Shown piece by piece: positions 35,279 through 44,698 of a stretch of DNA of 59,952 nucleotides. This DNA comes from Rhodopirellula sp. SM50 (lineage in GTDB: Bacteria; Planctomycetota; Planctomycetia; Pirellulales; Pirellulaceae), in the NCBI RefSeq assembly GCF_002289565.1, contig NZ_NTFY01000043.1:1-59952 (forward strand). Direction: 5' to 3'. Position 1 is the stretch's first letter. Each line of letters opens with the position of its first letter. A program made the translations under genes and the position numbers. The notes below the pieces were generated by a model that did no database searches, was not told the DNA's origin, and was given only the letters and a program-made list of their open reading frames with translations.

Positions 35279-37495
35279 GTGCCGAGTACTACGAAATCAT
35301 CTGACGACGCCGCGGAGCCGAACGCCCCCCGCGACCAATGGCAACCCGAGCACCCCGCGTCGCCCGACGCCGTCGTTGATCGAGGGCCGGAGCTGCGCGA
35401 TTCGGCGGATCCGATTTCGACGACCGTACTGGCCATCGCCGCTCAGTCATCCGGTCCAACCGAATTCCTGGAACAGATCGCCGGCCGCTGGCTGACAGCG
35501 TTTCGGGCGGACGTTGTCGCGGTCACGCACCCCAACTGGTCCGCGCCGATGATGCTGGCGTCCGACGCGGAGCTGGCTCGGCGGCTTGATGCCGATCGCA
35601 TCGGCAACCTGCTGGCTTCGTCCACCCCGGCCGCAACCGCGTGCGATCTGCCGCTGCAGCCCGCATCTGACTCGACGCTTTCGGAGACTCTCTCTCGGGC
35701 GCTCGAATCGACCGGACCCGATTCGGCCAATCAAGCTCGCGGGTTGCACGTGCGTTTGATGGACGGACGCGAACCCTGCGCCGTTTTGCTGATTTACGCC
35801 GATCGCCACGTCCCTGACGTCGCCGTTCAGATTCGTCAGTTGAGACGGTTGGCCGAATTCGCCGACTGCTGCCGGATCGCACTTCACAGCTACCGCGACG
35901 ATCACGCGAAGCAACAGCTGCCGATGACGGGGAATCCCGCCGATGGCGAGCGTGCGTTGCGTCATTTCCACCGCGATTTGGATGTCACCGGAACCGCCTA
36001 CCGGATCGCCAATGAATCTCGGCGCGTGCTGTCGCTCGATCGAGTCACGGTGCTGGTCGCCAAGGGCAGCCGGCTACGCGTCGAATCGGTCAGCGGCGTT
36101 GCCGTTGTGGATCGACGGGCCAACGCGATCGCCGCCGCAGAGACGCTTGCGCAGCGTGCCCTGGTCTTGGGCCGGCCGATCAAGCTGCCTTTTTCAGACC
36201 CGCTGCCGCCACAGCTGGCCAATCCGCTTGATCACTATCTGGAAGAGACAGACGTCGCCTCGGTATGGATCATGCCGCTGTATCAGCCCCTTTCGTCCAA
36301 CGCAACACACGGCCATCGATATCGACCCTCCGCCGCCGACGTTGCCGAACCTTCACGCGCCGAATTCACCGACGACCTCTGCAGCGACGCCGAACCGATC
36401 GGAGTGCTGTTGCTGGAGTCTTTCTCCGACGACGCCAAAGTCGAACCCACCGCGGCGATGCGTGAAATCGCTGCCGAAGCCGCGATGGCGTTGGCGAACT
36501 CTCGCGAGCACCATCGCATCTTCGGCTTACACGTCCTGAAAATCCTCGGCGACTGGTTCGGTGGTCGTCGCCTGCCGTACACCACGCTCGGATTGGTGGC
36601 GACGGCCATGTTGCTGATCGCGGCAACGGTGATCCAAGTCGATCACAAAATCATTGCGACGGGATTCGCCGAGCCGTCGGGACAACAAAACGTCTTCGCA
36701 CGGACCGATGGAGTCGTCAAAGAAATCTTTGTCCGCGACGGCCAACAGGTTGCGAAAGGTGACGTGTTGATGCGTCTGGAAAACGCCGACTTAGAATCCA
36801 CCGCCGAATCCTTGTCGGGTGAAATCCAGACGACCGCGCAACGCCTGACATCGATCCGATCGATGTTGCTGGATCCGGCCACCGATGCCAAACAGTCCGG
36901 TCGCATGGCGATCGAACAACGCCAACTGCAAAGCGAGCTGAACAACCTGCAAAGCCAGCTGGACCTTGTTCGCAACCAACTCTCCGAACTGCAGATCACC
37001 GCTCCGATCGATGGCGTGGTGTCGGCGTGGCAACTCAAACGCAAACTGTCCGACCGGCCGGTCGCGCGGGGCAATCATCTGCTGAGCATCGTTCGCACCG
37101 ATGGCCCCTGGCAGTTGCGGCTGGAAATTCCTGACGAAGACGCCGCCGAAATCCTTCGCGCGTCGACCGCCCAAGATGCACTGAAAGTCGAATTCGCCGC
37201 CGCGTCCCATCCCGAATCAACCTTCGTCGCCACACTCCAGTCCATCTCCGGCGCGGCCAGACGAAACGCACAGGGCGCGACCGTCATCGATGCCGTTGCG
37301 ACGGTCGATCTCCCGAACGATCCAGCCGACGATGCAGATCGACGATTCGGCACGCAAACCTTTGCCTCTGCCGACGCGCACAACGGTGTAGAAGCGACAG
37401 CCAAGATCCGTTGCGGGCGACGCTCACTGCTGGGCAGCTGGTTCGGGGACGTCACCGATTTCGTCCATCGCAACCTTCTCTTTTACGTGCGATGA
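35279..37495 (+). CDS. GAF-domain HlyD-type membrane fusion protein
   Basis: Protein of about 738 residues from GTG 35279. The N-terminal ~430 residues are cytosolic and contain a GAF-like domain (about 235-405), with SLDRVTVLVAKGSRLRVESV and EPIGVLLLESFSDDAKVEPT as typical strands. A single transmembrane helix (about 436-454) leads to a periplasmic HlyD part: lipoyl-like FARTDGVVKEIFVRDGQQVA, a coiled coil (about 510-575) and DGVVSAWQLKRKLSDRPVAR. HlyD adaptors normally pair with ABC or RND exporters. Here the partner appears to be the next gene, an M50/HlyD protein 10 bp downstream. The start is uncertain; TTG 35174 is also in frame. Confidence 0.85.
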   Translation: MPSTTKSSDDAAEPNAPRDQWQPEHPASPDAVVDRGPELRDSADPISTTVLAIAAQSSGPTEFLEQIAGRWLTAFRADVVAVTHPNWSAPMMLASDAELARRLDADRIGNLLASSTPAATACDLPLQPASDSTLSETLSRALESTGPDSANQARGLHVRLMDGREPCAVLLIYADRHVPDVAVQIRQLRRLAEFADCCRIALHSYRDDHAKQQLPMTGNPADGERALRHFHRDLDVTGTAYRIANESRRVLSLDRVTVLVAKGSRLRVESVSGVAVVDRRANAIAAAETLAQRALVLGRPIKLPFSDPLPPQLANPLDHYLEETDVASVWIMPLYQPLSSNATHGHRYRPSAADVAEPSRAEFTDDLCSDAEPIGVLLLESFSDDAKVEPTAAMREIAAEAAMALANSREHHRIFGLHVLKILGDWFGGRRLPYTTLGLVATAMLLIAATVIQVDHKIIATGFAEPSGQQNVFARTDGVVKEIFVRDGQQVAKGDVLMRLENADLESTAESLSGEIQTTAQRLTSIRSMLLDPATDAKQSGRMAIEQRQLQSELNNLQSQLDLVRNQLSELQITAPIDGVVSAWQLKRKLSDRPVARGNHLLSIVRTDGPWQLRLEIPDEDAAEILRASTAQDALKVEFAAASHPESTFVATLQSISGAARRNAQGATVIDAVATVDLPNDPADDADRRFGTQTFASADAHNGVEATAKIRCGRRSLLGSWFGDVTDFVHRNLLFYVR

Positions 37496-37505
37496 CACCG
37501 ATACG

Positions 37506-39752
37506 ATGACGCTGACGCCGCTTCGTCACCACCGATCGCAAAGCTCCGCGAAATCACCGATCGGTTTGCGCAAACGCCCGGATCTGGTGTTTGTCAAAAC
37601 CGAACACAAACACGATTCCGCGGTCGTCGTCAAAGATCCGATCGCGATGAAGTATCACCGCCTGCGCGACGACGAATGGTTCGTGCTCGAGCGGCTGCGT
37701 CCGGGTGTTTCGCTCGAATCTCTTCGTGACCAATACCAGGCACGCTTTCGCCCGGCGAAGGTCACGCTGTCACAATTAAACGATCTGCTGTTTCGATTGC
37801 ATCGACTCGGGTTGACCGTTTCGGACAGGGCAGGGCAGGGCGATCGATTGCTCGAAAAACGACATTCCGATCGACGACGACACCTCACCCAACAATTCTC
37901 GAGCATTCTGTTCCTGCGGTTCCCGGGGGTCGACCCCGAACCGCTGCTGAAGCGTTTGTATCCGCTGGTCCGGCCGCTGCTGAGCGCCGCGGGCTTGGCG
38001 GTGATGTCGCTCGTTGTGGTCGCGACGATTCTGACGTTGGCTTCCAACTGGGATCGTTTCGCGGCCGAGTTCCCAGCGATGCAACAGTGGTTCCAACTGC
38101 GCTGCGTTTTCACCCTGGCCGTCGTCCTCGGTGTCACTAAGGTGCTGCACGAACTCGGGCATGCGGTGGTCTGTAAACATTTCGGTGGGGAGTGCCATCA
38201 GATCGGTCCGATGCTGCTGGTGTTTACCCCGGCGCTCTATTGCGACACGTCGGATTCGTGGATGTTGCCGAACCGGTTCGCGCGTGCGGCGGTCGGACTG
38301 GCCGGCATCGGCACCGAAGTTCTCTTGGCATCGCTCGCGACACTGCTGTGGGCATCCACGGGGCCGTCGTTGATTCATTCGCTGGCCATGAATGTGATGG
38401 TCGTTTGCAGCGTTAGCACGGTCTTGTTCAACGCCAATCCGCTGCTGCGTTACGACGGTTATTATGTGTTGTCCGACCTGTGTGATGTGCCCAACCTGGG
38501 CCAGAAGTCGCGTGAACTGACGTCGCGACTGGCTGCACGTGTGCTATTTGGCGTCGCGGCGACCGACGAAGAACCGATCGGCCGCGGAGAACGGTTTGGG
38601 TTGGTCGTCTACGCCGTGATGGCAACCGCGTATCGCTGGGCACTCACGCTGCTGATCTTGTGGTTTCTGATGTTGATGCTGCGGCCCTACCGGTTGGAAT
38701 CGATCGGCATCGTGTTGTGCATTGTCGCCGCCGGCGGGTTGCTCGTGTCCAGCTTCCGTGGTCCCTTTTCGTTTCTCCGCCACCCTGGCAAAAGGAGACA
38801 GATTCGCATGAATCGATTGATCCGTTCCGGTTTGGTGATCGCGACACTGCTGGTCGTGGCCAGCATTCCGTTACCGTCCGGCGAGTCGGCCGACGGCCGC
38901 GTCGTGCCCCGTCAAGAGACTCCGATCTACATTGCCACCGGAGGTCATCTGGACGAGTTGGTCGTCTCGGCCGGCATGTCGGTAAACGAAGGCGATCTGA
39001 TCGCGACGCTGTCCAACCCCGCAGTCGTCCATCAATTTTCAAAAACCGAAGCGCGGGTGAAGTCCCAACGCGAACTGGTCCAATCGCTGAAATCCAGCCG
39101 CCTGAAACTTCCCGATGCCGCCAACGAGTTGCCGGTGGCCGAAGCCATGCTCGTCGAACTGGAACAACAACTCGAAACGCATCGACGACGGCGTGAGGCA
39201 TTGAAGATCCGCTCGCCGGCGAGGGGACGTTTGATCACACCGCCGCGACGTCCAGCGACCAAGGATCTCGCCTCACGCCAAGCGACGGATTTGACGCTAA
39301 CCGGCTGGAGCGGCGATCCGACGGAGTCCCGCAACCGCGGCTGCTTTGTCGAACCCGGCACCGAATTGTTCACCGTGATCGGCGCTGACCGCTGGGATGC
39401 CGAACTCGTGGTCTCCGCTTCCCAAGTCCAACGCATCAAGGTCTCAAACGAGGTCAAGTTAGTCTTGGAATCCGACCCCGCGCATCCGCTGACCGGTTCT
39501 GTCGCCGAAATCTCATCCAAACAATGGACGATCGATGACAACCGACAACGTCGCGACGACGAAACGGCGACACAGATGCAGACGCCGGTTGAAACATCGT
39601 ACGTCGTCCGCGTGGAACTCGACACGACCGACTCCATCGCCAAGGACGCATTGCGAACCGGAGCCGACGTCTCGGCCAGGATCACCGCCGAACCGATTTC
39701 CATCCTTGGCAGAATCGTCCGATTTCTGAATCGGTTGCTGCGGTTCCGGTAA
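37506..39752 (+). CDS. PqqD-like / M50 zinc protease / HlyD-like membrane protein
   Basis: Protein of 748 residues. Residues 20-105 look like a PqqD-type winged domain (peptide-recognition element). The membrane part (about 155-430) holds HELGH (215-219) and NPLLRYDGYY (311-320), the zinc ligands of an M50 site-2 protease. After a linker, residues ~455-748 resemble a HlyD adaptor: lipoyl-like IYIATGGHLDELVVSAGMSV, a coiled coil, then a beta barrel. The fusion suggests one protein that recognises a peptide, cleaves it in the membrane and hands it to the periplasmic adaptor. I see no peptide-precursor gene or ABC ATPase next to it. The HlyD half of the neighbour is probably its partner. Confidence 0.88.
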   Translation: MTLTPLRHHRSQSSAKSPIGLRKRPDLVFVKTEHKHDSAVVVKDPIAMKYHRLRDDEWFVLERLRPGVSLESLRDQYQARFRPAKVTLSQLNDLLFRLHRLGLTVSDRAGQGDRLLEKRHSDRRRHLTQQFSSILFLRFPGVDPEPLLKRLYPLVRPLLSAAGLAVMSLVVVATILTLASNWDRFAAEFPAMQQWFQLRCVFTLAVVLGVTKVLHELGHAVVCKHFGGECHQIGPMLLVFTPALYCDTSDSWMLPNRFARAAVGLAGIGTEVLLASLATLLWASTGPSLIHSLAMNVMVVCSVSTVLFNANPLLRYDGYYVLSDLCDVPNLGQKSRELTSRLAARVLFGVAATDEEPIGRGERFGLVVYAVMATAYRWALTLLILWFLMLMLRPYRLESIGIVLCIVAAGGLLVSSFRGPFSFLRHPGKRRQIRMNRLIRSGLVIATLLVVASIPLPSGESADGRVVPRQETPIYIATGGHLDELVVSAGMSVNEGDLIATLSNPAVVHQFSKTEARVKSQRELVQSLKSSRLKLPDAANELPVAEAMLVELEQQLETHRRRREALKIRSPARGRLITPPRRPATKDLASRQATDLTLTGWSGDPTESRNRGCFVEPGTELFTVIGADRWDAELVVSASQVQRIKVSNEVKLVLESDPAHPLTGSVAEISSKQWTIDDNRQRRDDETATQMQTPVETSYVVRVELDTTDSIAKDALRTGADVSARITAEPISILGRIVRFLNRLLRFR

Positions 39753-39765
39753 GACACCAGCTTGG

Positions 39766-39804
39766 GACCCATAGGACGTATCGGTCCGATAAGTCCTATG
39801 GGTC
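39766..39804. terminator. Hairpin after the M50/HlyD gene
   Basis: GACCCATAGGAC and GTCCTATGGGTC, 12 bp perfect, with TATCGG/CCGATA continuing inward. The motif is close to the CCTATAGGACGTAT block of the 11-kb repeats, so it is both a likely transcript end and a member of a dispersed family. It lies 14 bp past the stop. There is no T-run. Confidence 0.6.
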
Positions 39805-39970
39805 TCATCGAGAGCTGCATCGTCGAAGGGGTCAGTTTTTTTCCGAGTGAGTTACGGCGGACGCAAGGAGGAAGAAGAGGCAATTAGCAGCTACCCATCT
39901 TACCAAAACGGCTCCTGACCCTTTTTTACTCGCCCGTTTTGCCAATTCGTCACGGCCCGCCCTTTCTTTC

Positions 39971-40020
39971 TTGACACCGGCGCCGAAACCTTTACGCTTA
40001 AGTCTTTAAGCGTAAGGAGT
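39971..40020 (+). promoter_or_regulatory. Promoter and perfect palindromic operator of the BlaI-type gene
   Basis: TTGACA (39971-39976) is followed 16 bp later by a weak -10 (TACGCT, 39993-39998). The perfect inverted repeat TTACGCTTAA (39992-40001), GTCT, TTAAGCGTAA (40006-40015) covers the -10 and start site. AAGGAG at 40014-40019 is the ribosome site, so the repressor would also cover it. Confidence 0.8.
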
Positions 40021-40030
40021 CAAGAACCCG

Positions 40031-40423
40031 ATGTCTGAGAATCTTCCCACCGACCGTGAACTGCAAATCCTCGCCGTTCTTTGGGCGCGCGGCGAATCCA
40101 CGGTGCGCGAGGTCTACGAAGAACTTCGTCGGCAAGGCGAAGGGTTGGCCCAGAACACCGTCCAGGCGTTTCTGCGTTTGATGTACGAGAAACAGCTGGT
40201 GACGTATCGACAACATGGTCGGGCGTTTGTTTATCGCGCCGCGGTCGCTCAGAAACGCACGCGTGGTCGACTGGTCTCATCGCTCGTGCAACGCGCCTTT
40301 GACGGCGCCGTCGACGCGCTGGTGCAGAGCGCCTTTGATGCCAAGGCTCCTAGTGAAGCAGAGCTGCAGCGATTGGAAGAATTGCTGCGGCGACATCGCG
40401 CCGGCAAGAAAAAATCACGCTGA
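40031..40423 (+). CDS. BlaI/MecI-family transcriptional repressor
   Basis: Protein of 130 residues, the family length. The winged helix (about 5-75) has LQILAVLWARGESTVREVYE and NTVQAFLRLMYEKQLVTYRQ, as in BlaI/MecI. The C-terminal helix bundle is the dimerisation and cleavage region. Genes of this type are released when the cognate M56 protease cleaves the repressor, and that protease is encoded 55 bp downstream. The palindromic operator over the promoter indicates autoregulation of both genes. No beta-lactamase is nearby, so the inducing signal is not evidently an antibiotic. It is cytosolic. Confidence 0.93.
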   Translation: MSENLPTDRELQILAVLWARGESTVREVYEELRRQGEGLAQNTVQAFLRLMYEKQLVTYRQHGRAFVYRAAVAQKRTRGRLVSSLVQRAFDGAVDALVQSAFDAKAPSEAELQRLEELLRRHRAGKKKSR

Positions 40424-40478
40424 CGACCGCTAGCGGGATTCGGTCTCACAATACCTCCATCATCCATCGGGACACGTC

Positions 40479-43346
40479 ATGAATGACTTTGGATTGCACC
40501 TGCTTGAGTCGGTTTGGATCAGTTCAGCCATCGTGTTGGTCTGTTTTTGGCTGGGTAGTTTGACACAGCGCAGCCCCCAGCGGCGTCAGCGTCTGTGCGA
40601 GGTCGGGATCGGCGTTTCACTTCTCACCGCGGCATTGGTCCTTGTTCCCCTGCCGCGCGCTTCGGTTTTCCCGTTCACCTCTCAAACGCAATTTCCCGGC
40701 CGCGCCGCAATCCTCGAGGCCTCCACGGAGGTTTCCGCAACCCCGCTTCCGAGCGCCAAGCCGGTCGTCGACTCACCGGTATCCACGACGGCCGGTGCGA
40801 TTGCGCCCGCGATTTCCCCCAAGCCGGTTCAGGTCATCCGGCAACCGTTCCGCTGGCGGACCGTGATGGCCGGCGTCTATTTCGCGGGTGCAGGTCTGTG
40901 CATCGTGTTTCTGTGGCTGGGAAGCTTGCGTCTCCGGTGGATTGAATCGGTGGCTCGGGAGCAGCGTTCTGGCAACGTCCCGCTGCGCGTTCGTTTGTTG
41001 ATCAGCCCGCGTGCAAGTCGGCCTTATTGTCGTGGCATCCTGCAGCCGCGAATTGTGCTGCCGTCGGCGATCGCCGAGAGCCCGCATTGCCGGCATGTGC
41101 TGCGGCACGAATCGATCCATCTGCAACGACGCGATGGCTGGGCGCGCGCCATGATGAACTTGGCGATGCCGGTCTTGTATCTCCATCCGTTCTATTGGTT
41201 GCTGCGACGGTCGGCGATCATGGCGTCGGAGCACGTCGCCGATCAAATCGCCGCCCGGGAATCGTCGATTGATGCCTACTCCACCGGAATGATCGAATTG
41301 GCGCGATCGCTGAACGCAACTCCGACGTACTTGTCGGTTGTCGGCGGGTGGAACAACCCGACCACGCTGACGCGACGGCTGCGATGGTTGTTGCAACAGC
41401 GTCACCAAACACCTCCATGCACGTTCGGTTGGTCCTGCATGACAGGCTCGATTGCCGTCGTCCTGATGGGCTCCGTAACGCTCTTGTTTGGATGTGCGCC
41501 ACAGGCGGCAAGAACAAGTCAGGTTGAGGCGGTTGGTGATACGATTGCCGGCGGCATATGGTCGATGACACCCGATTTGCCCGGCAGCGTTGCGCGGATC
41601 ACGGACAGCGATGTCAAAGTCGTTCGCGGACAGGTATTGGACGGTAGATTGCCGGTCCCCGATGCCGAAGTCTGGGCGAGTGGCTATGGCCGGATCGGCG
41701 GCCGCGAGAAAGTCGTGACGGATCAGGACGGCCGTTTCCAACTCAGCTTGCCGATCGATCCGCGAATGGCGATCCGGTCGTGGACCCTCGCCGCGTTTCA
41801 GGGAGATCGATTCGGGCGATCCGGAAACGTGTCCGACGATGGCAACGTCACCATCAATCTTGATCCAGGACGCGCGGCAGCATTCGAAGTTCGTGATCGT
41901 TCGTCAGGGAATCTGATTTCGGGGGCGCGTCTGTTTTTTCAGGACGGTCGGATCGTGGACGCGTCTGACGGACGCTGCCACGTCGGCGGGCTTGCGGCCG
42001 GTCTCAATCATCTCGTTATCGTTGCATCGGGTTACGCACGTCGCACGATTGAAGTCGACCTCTATTCTGGACGGCAGAATCGTTTGGTCATCACGCTCGA
42101 AAAAGGCGGTCGAGTTTTTGGGCGCGTCATTGATCGGGCCGGCCAACCCGTCGCGGGCAACCCCGTCGGGTTGATGGTCAGCCACCAAAGCCTGCAGCCC
42201 GCCCTGCAGCGAATCACCGATCAAGATGGAAGATACTCCATCGACGGTCTGCCGATCGACCGTCCGGTGCGTCTGAGCACTTATTCCCACAAAACCGCCA
42301 GCGGGTCCCGGTGGGAAACGCATACGGTCTCGGTCAATGCGGCGGATCCGCTGGAGGTCAATTTCACCGTTGACGGCGACCGCGCGGCTCGGCCTGAAAT
42401 CCATGCACCTGGTATTCGAGCCCTTTCATCGGATCGGCCGGAACCGGGACGTGGGGCGATCCGTGGCCAAGTCTTGTTGCCCAGCGGGGCACCGGCGACA
42501 GAGTTCGAGTTGTCGTATCAGTGGCCGCGTGACTGGACGCCCGGTGAAGAGATCATCAGCGGGGGCCGAGTCGGAAACGCGTGCCTGTTTACTCCGGCGG
42601 ACGGACGATTCGAATTCACGCAGCTTCAGAAAGGCGGGACCTATCGACTGGTCGCCGCATCGCCGGGGTACCAAGATGCGGTCGTCTCACGGGTGCATGC
42701 CGTGGCACTCGACGATTTGCAATCGGCCCCGGCGATCAACTTGCAATTAAAACCGGCGACCGATGCGGTGGTCACAGTCTACGACTCGTCAAACCGGCCC
42801 ATCAGCGGAGCCGAGGTGTGGATGGTTCCCGAAGCCCCGAAACGGGCACTCGATTCACACCAGTTTGTCCGTCGCCGGCTTCATGGACGCTCAGACTCGC
42901 AGGGTCGCGTGCGTTTTATGAGCATCCCATTTGCCGATGGAGTCCTGATTGTTGAAAAGGACGGAAAGGGAACCGAACAACTTCCTTGGGACGGGAAGAA
43001 CACCACCGTCAAATTATTGGATTCCGCGAGCTTGAAAGTTCGACTGGCACGCCCCAGCGGCAGCGCAAAACCGTTGCACGTTTTTCTGCAGCGGGAGGGA
43101 AGTAATCGATTGAGCGCGAAGTCGGCCGGTAGCAGTGACCAGGCCGTCGAGTTTAAAAACATCACGCCGGCGAAGTACAAGCTGTCGATCGAGTCGGGCG
43201 ACTACGTCCTAGGCGACGGGAAGTGGTCTCAGGAAATCGGCGTGGTGGAACCCGGCAAGCAGAGCGTCGTAACATTGACACTGAAAACGACACTTGCAAA
43301 AAGACAAAAAGGGGAAGAAAGACAAAAAGGGGAAGGGGGTTTTTAA
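40479..43346 (+). CDS. M56-family (BlaR1-like) membrane protease with carboxypeptidase-regulatory-like repeats
   Basis: Protein of 955 residues. The N-terminal ~340 residues have four hydrophobic segments and the zinc site HESIH (210-214) with Glu251 in EHVADQIA, as in BlaR1/MecR1. Pairing with the BlaI-type repressor upstream supports a signalling protease. Unlike BlaR1, the C-terminal part has no penicillin-binding sensor; instead it has a series of Ig-like carboxypeptidase-regulatory domains (about 380-930), for example VVRGQVLDGRLPVPDAEVWA and AIRGQVLLPSGAPATEFELS. These may bind a polymer or peptide outside the membrane. The last ~15 residues are low complexity, with a doubled KRQKGE. 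The ligand is unknown. Confidence 0.9.
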   Translation: MNDFGLHLLESVWISSAIVLVCFWLGSLTQRSPQRRQRLCEVGIGVSLLTAALVLVPLPRASVFPFTSQTQFPGRAAILEASTEVSATPLPSAKPVVDSPVSTTAGAIAPAISPKPVQVIRQPFRWRTVMAGVYFAGAGLCIVFLWLGSLRLRWIESVAREQRSGNVPLRVRLLISPRASRPYCRGILQPRIVLPSAIAESPHCRHVLRHESIHLQRRDGWARAMMNLAMPVLYLHPFYWLLRRSAIMASEHVADQIAARESSIDAYSTGMIELARSLNATPTYLSVVGGWNNPTTLTRRLRWLLQQRHQTPPCTFGWSCMTGSIAVVLMGSVTLLFGCAPQAARTSQVEAVGDTIAGGIWSMTPDLPGSVARITDSDVKVVRGQVLDGRLPVPDAEVWASGYGRIGGREKVVTDQDGRFQLSLPIDPRMAIRSWTLAAFQGDRFGRSGNVSDDGNVTINLDPGRAAAFEVRDRSSGNLISGARLFFQDGRIVDASDGRCHVGGLAAGLNHLVIVASGYARRTIEVDLYSGRQNRLVITLEKGGRVFGRVIDRAGQPVAGNPVGLMVSHQSLQPALQRITDQDGRYSIDGLPIDRPVRLSTYSHKTASGSRWETHTVSVNAADPLEVNFTVDGDRAARPEIHAPGIRALSSDRPEPGRGAIRGQVLLPSGAPATEFELSYQWPRDWTPGEEIISGGRVGNACLFTPADGRFEFTQLQKGGTYRLVAASPGYQDAVVSRVHAVALDDLQSAPAINLQLKPATDAVVTVYDSSNRPISGAEVWMVPEAPKRALDSHQFVRRRLHGRSDSQGRVRFMSIPFADGVLIVEKDGKGTEQLPWDGKNTTVKLLDSASLKVRLARPSGSAKPLHVFLQREGSNRLSAKSAGSSDQAVEFKNITPAKYKLSIESGDYVLGDGKWSQEIGVVEPGKQSVVTLTLKTTLAKRQKGEERQKGEGGF

Positions 43347-43464
43347 CGCGGCGCAGGATGGTGTGGGCGGGCACCTTGCGGTGCCGGAGTCGCAAGCTGG
43401 AAGCTTACGCCACTGTTGTGGGTGATCAACGTGCGGGCAGTCGGTGGCCACGTCCGCCGGTTGA

Positions 43465-43686
43465 TCACTGATTGGCAAACTGAACAGGAGTCGTCGCCAT
43501 CGCACCAGGTACTGGCAGAGGCGTGCCGCCGCGACAAAACGAATCGATGTACAGGCCGATCTGTTCCGCATTGTCCGTCTGTCGCTCCTGGGCAAAGGAA
43601 ACACCTAGCCACGTCGTCGAGCAAGCAACAACGCTGAGCATGGAACAGCGCAGCAGAAACATGATCGCGCTTGAATCTTTATGCAT
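43465..43686 (-). CDS. Possible small exported protein
   Basis: A 73-residue open frame with a plausible signal peptide: positively charged start, FLLRCSMLSVVACSTTWLGV and an SFAQE cleavage region, then a short polar mature part with one Cys (ERQTDNAEQIGLYIDSFCRG). ATG 43662 is an alternative start. It faces the convergent M56 gene and precedes the GDPD gene's 3' end. The rest of 43347-43744 shows a CTGGAAGCTTAC-type repeat fragment and nothing else. I do not recognise the protein. Confidence 0.4.
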   Translation of the reverse strand: MHKDSSAIMFLLRCSMLSVVACSTTWLGVSFAQERQTDNAEQIGLYIDSFCRGGTPLPVPGAMATTPVQFANQ

Positions 43687-43744
43687 GAGTCAATTCGTCG
43701 GATCAGGCGTGAGTGGATGGATGACGGGAAGGACTCCGATGAAA

Positions 43745-44698
43745 TCAACAGGCCGCCAAGCAAGTCAGCACTTGATCGGGATGGTCGCTGAACAGACCGT
43801 CGACCTTGGCTTGTCGGAGCGTGTCGATCAATTGCTGCAGCGTCGCGCATCCCTTGGGCAAGTCATCCGCCCGCACAGTCCAGGGGTGCACTGCCAAACC
43901 GAATCGGTGCGCCTCGGCCACCAGTTCGGTCACCTTTGCCGCCTGGGAATCATCCCAGCGGACGATCGCGGCCAGGTTAGGGCCGATGCCATCGACGACC
44001 TTCGCCAAATCGGCCAGCCCCTCAGGCGTCTTCATGCGGCTGTAATCGGTTCCCGAGCGGGCGTCGTGCCCGTCACCGACCAACTGGATCAAGCGTCCCT
44101 GGTAGGACAAGTCCTCGCGGATCCGACGGACCTCGAATTCATCGAAGCACTGCAAGAAACAATTGTCGCTCTTGTCCCGATAACCGAATCGATCCAAAGA
44201 CTGGAGCACGATGCTGGTCAAATCACAGCCTTCGTCGCGGTGCCACGACGGTTGCTTGATCTCGGGATAAATGCCCACCTGGCGGCCGGTCGTCCGATTC
44301 AGGTTTTGGATGAAACGAATCTCTTCATCCAATGTGCAAATCCGGAACCCGCCGGCGCCGCCGGAATAGCGTCCCGGAAAGACATTCCGCCCGTTGCGGT
44401 GATCGAACCGCTCCAGGACCTCCAACGTCTTCAGTTCGGCGAGGGTGAAATCGATCGCGTAATAACGGCCGTTCGGACGACTACGTCCATGATAGCGCCG
44501 CGCGACATCGGTCACCGTATCCAGATGAATGTCATGCAGCACGACGGGATGATGGTCCTTGGTCGCAACCACGTCCTGTTCCAAATAGTCCGCACCCATC
44601 GCGTGGGCGATTCCTTTTGCGACCAGCGTGTGTTCGGGCACATAGCCGCTTGCACCACGGTGCGCGATCACGATCGGTCTGGATCCCGGGGCGGTCAT
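43745..44698 (-). CDS. Glycerophosphodiester phosphodiesterase family protein
   Basis: Protein of 317 residues. IAHRGASGYVPEHTLVA (with the catalytic HRG) and DYLEQDVVATKD are the standard GDPD motifs, followed by LHDIHLDTV with the second catalytic His and VGIYPEIKQP for the metal site. The C-terminal IVAxPW-type segment reads LAVHPWTVRADD. The length and the extended loop around residues 70-120 resemble the periplasmic GlpQ type, but there is no signal peptide, so it would be cytosolic. Its ATG overlaps the stop of the PIG-L gene by four bases, so the two are probably translated together. It hydrolyses glycerophosphodiesters to glycerol-3-phosphate and an alcohol. Confidence 0.93.
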   Translation of the reverse strand: MTAPGSRPIVIAHRGASGYVPEHTLVAKGIAHAMGADYLEQDVVATKDHHPVVLHDIHLDTVTDVARRYHGRSRPNGRYYAIDFTLAELKTLEVLERFDHRNGRNVFPGRYSGGAGGFRICTLDEEIRFIQNLNRTTGRQVGIYPEIKQPSWHRDEGCDLTSIVLQSLDRFGYRDKSDNCFLQCFDEFEVRRIREDLSYQGRLIQLVGDGHDARSGTDYSRMKTPEGLADLAKVVDGIGPNLAAIVRWDDSQAAKVTELVAEAHRFGLAVHPWTVRADDLPKGCATLQQLIDTLRQAKVDGLFSDHPDQVLTCLAAC

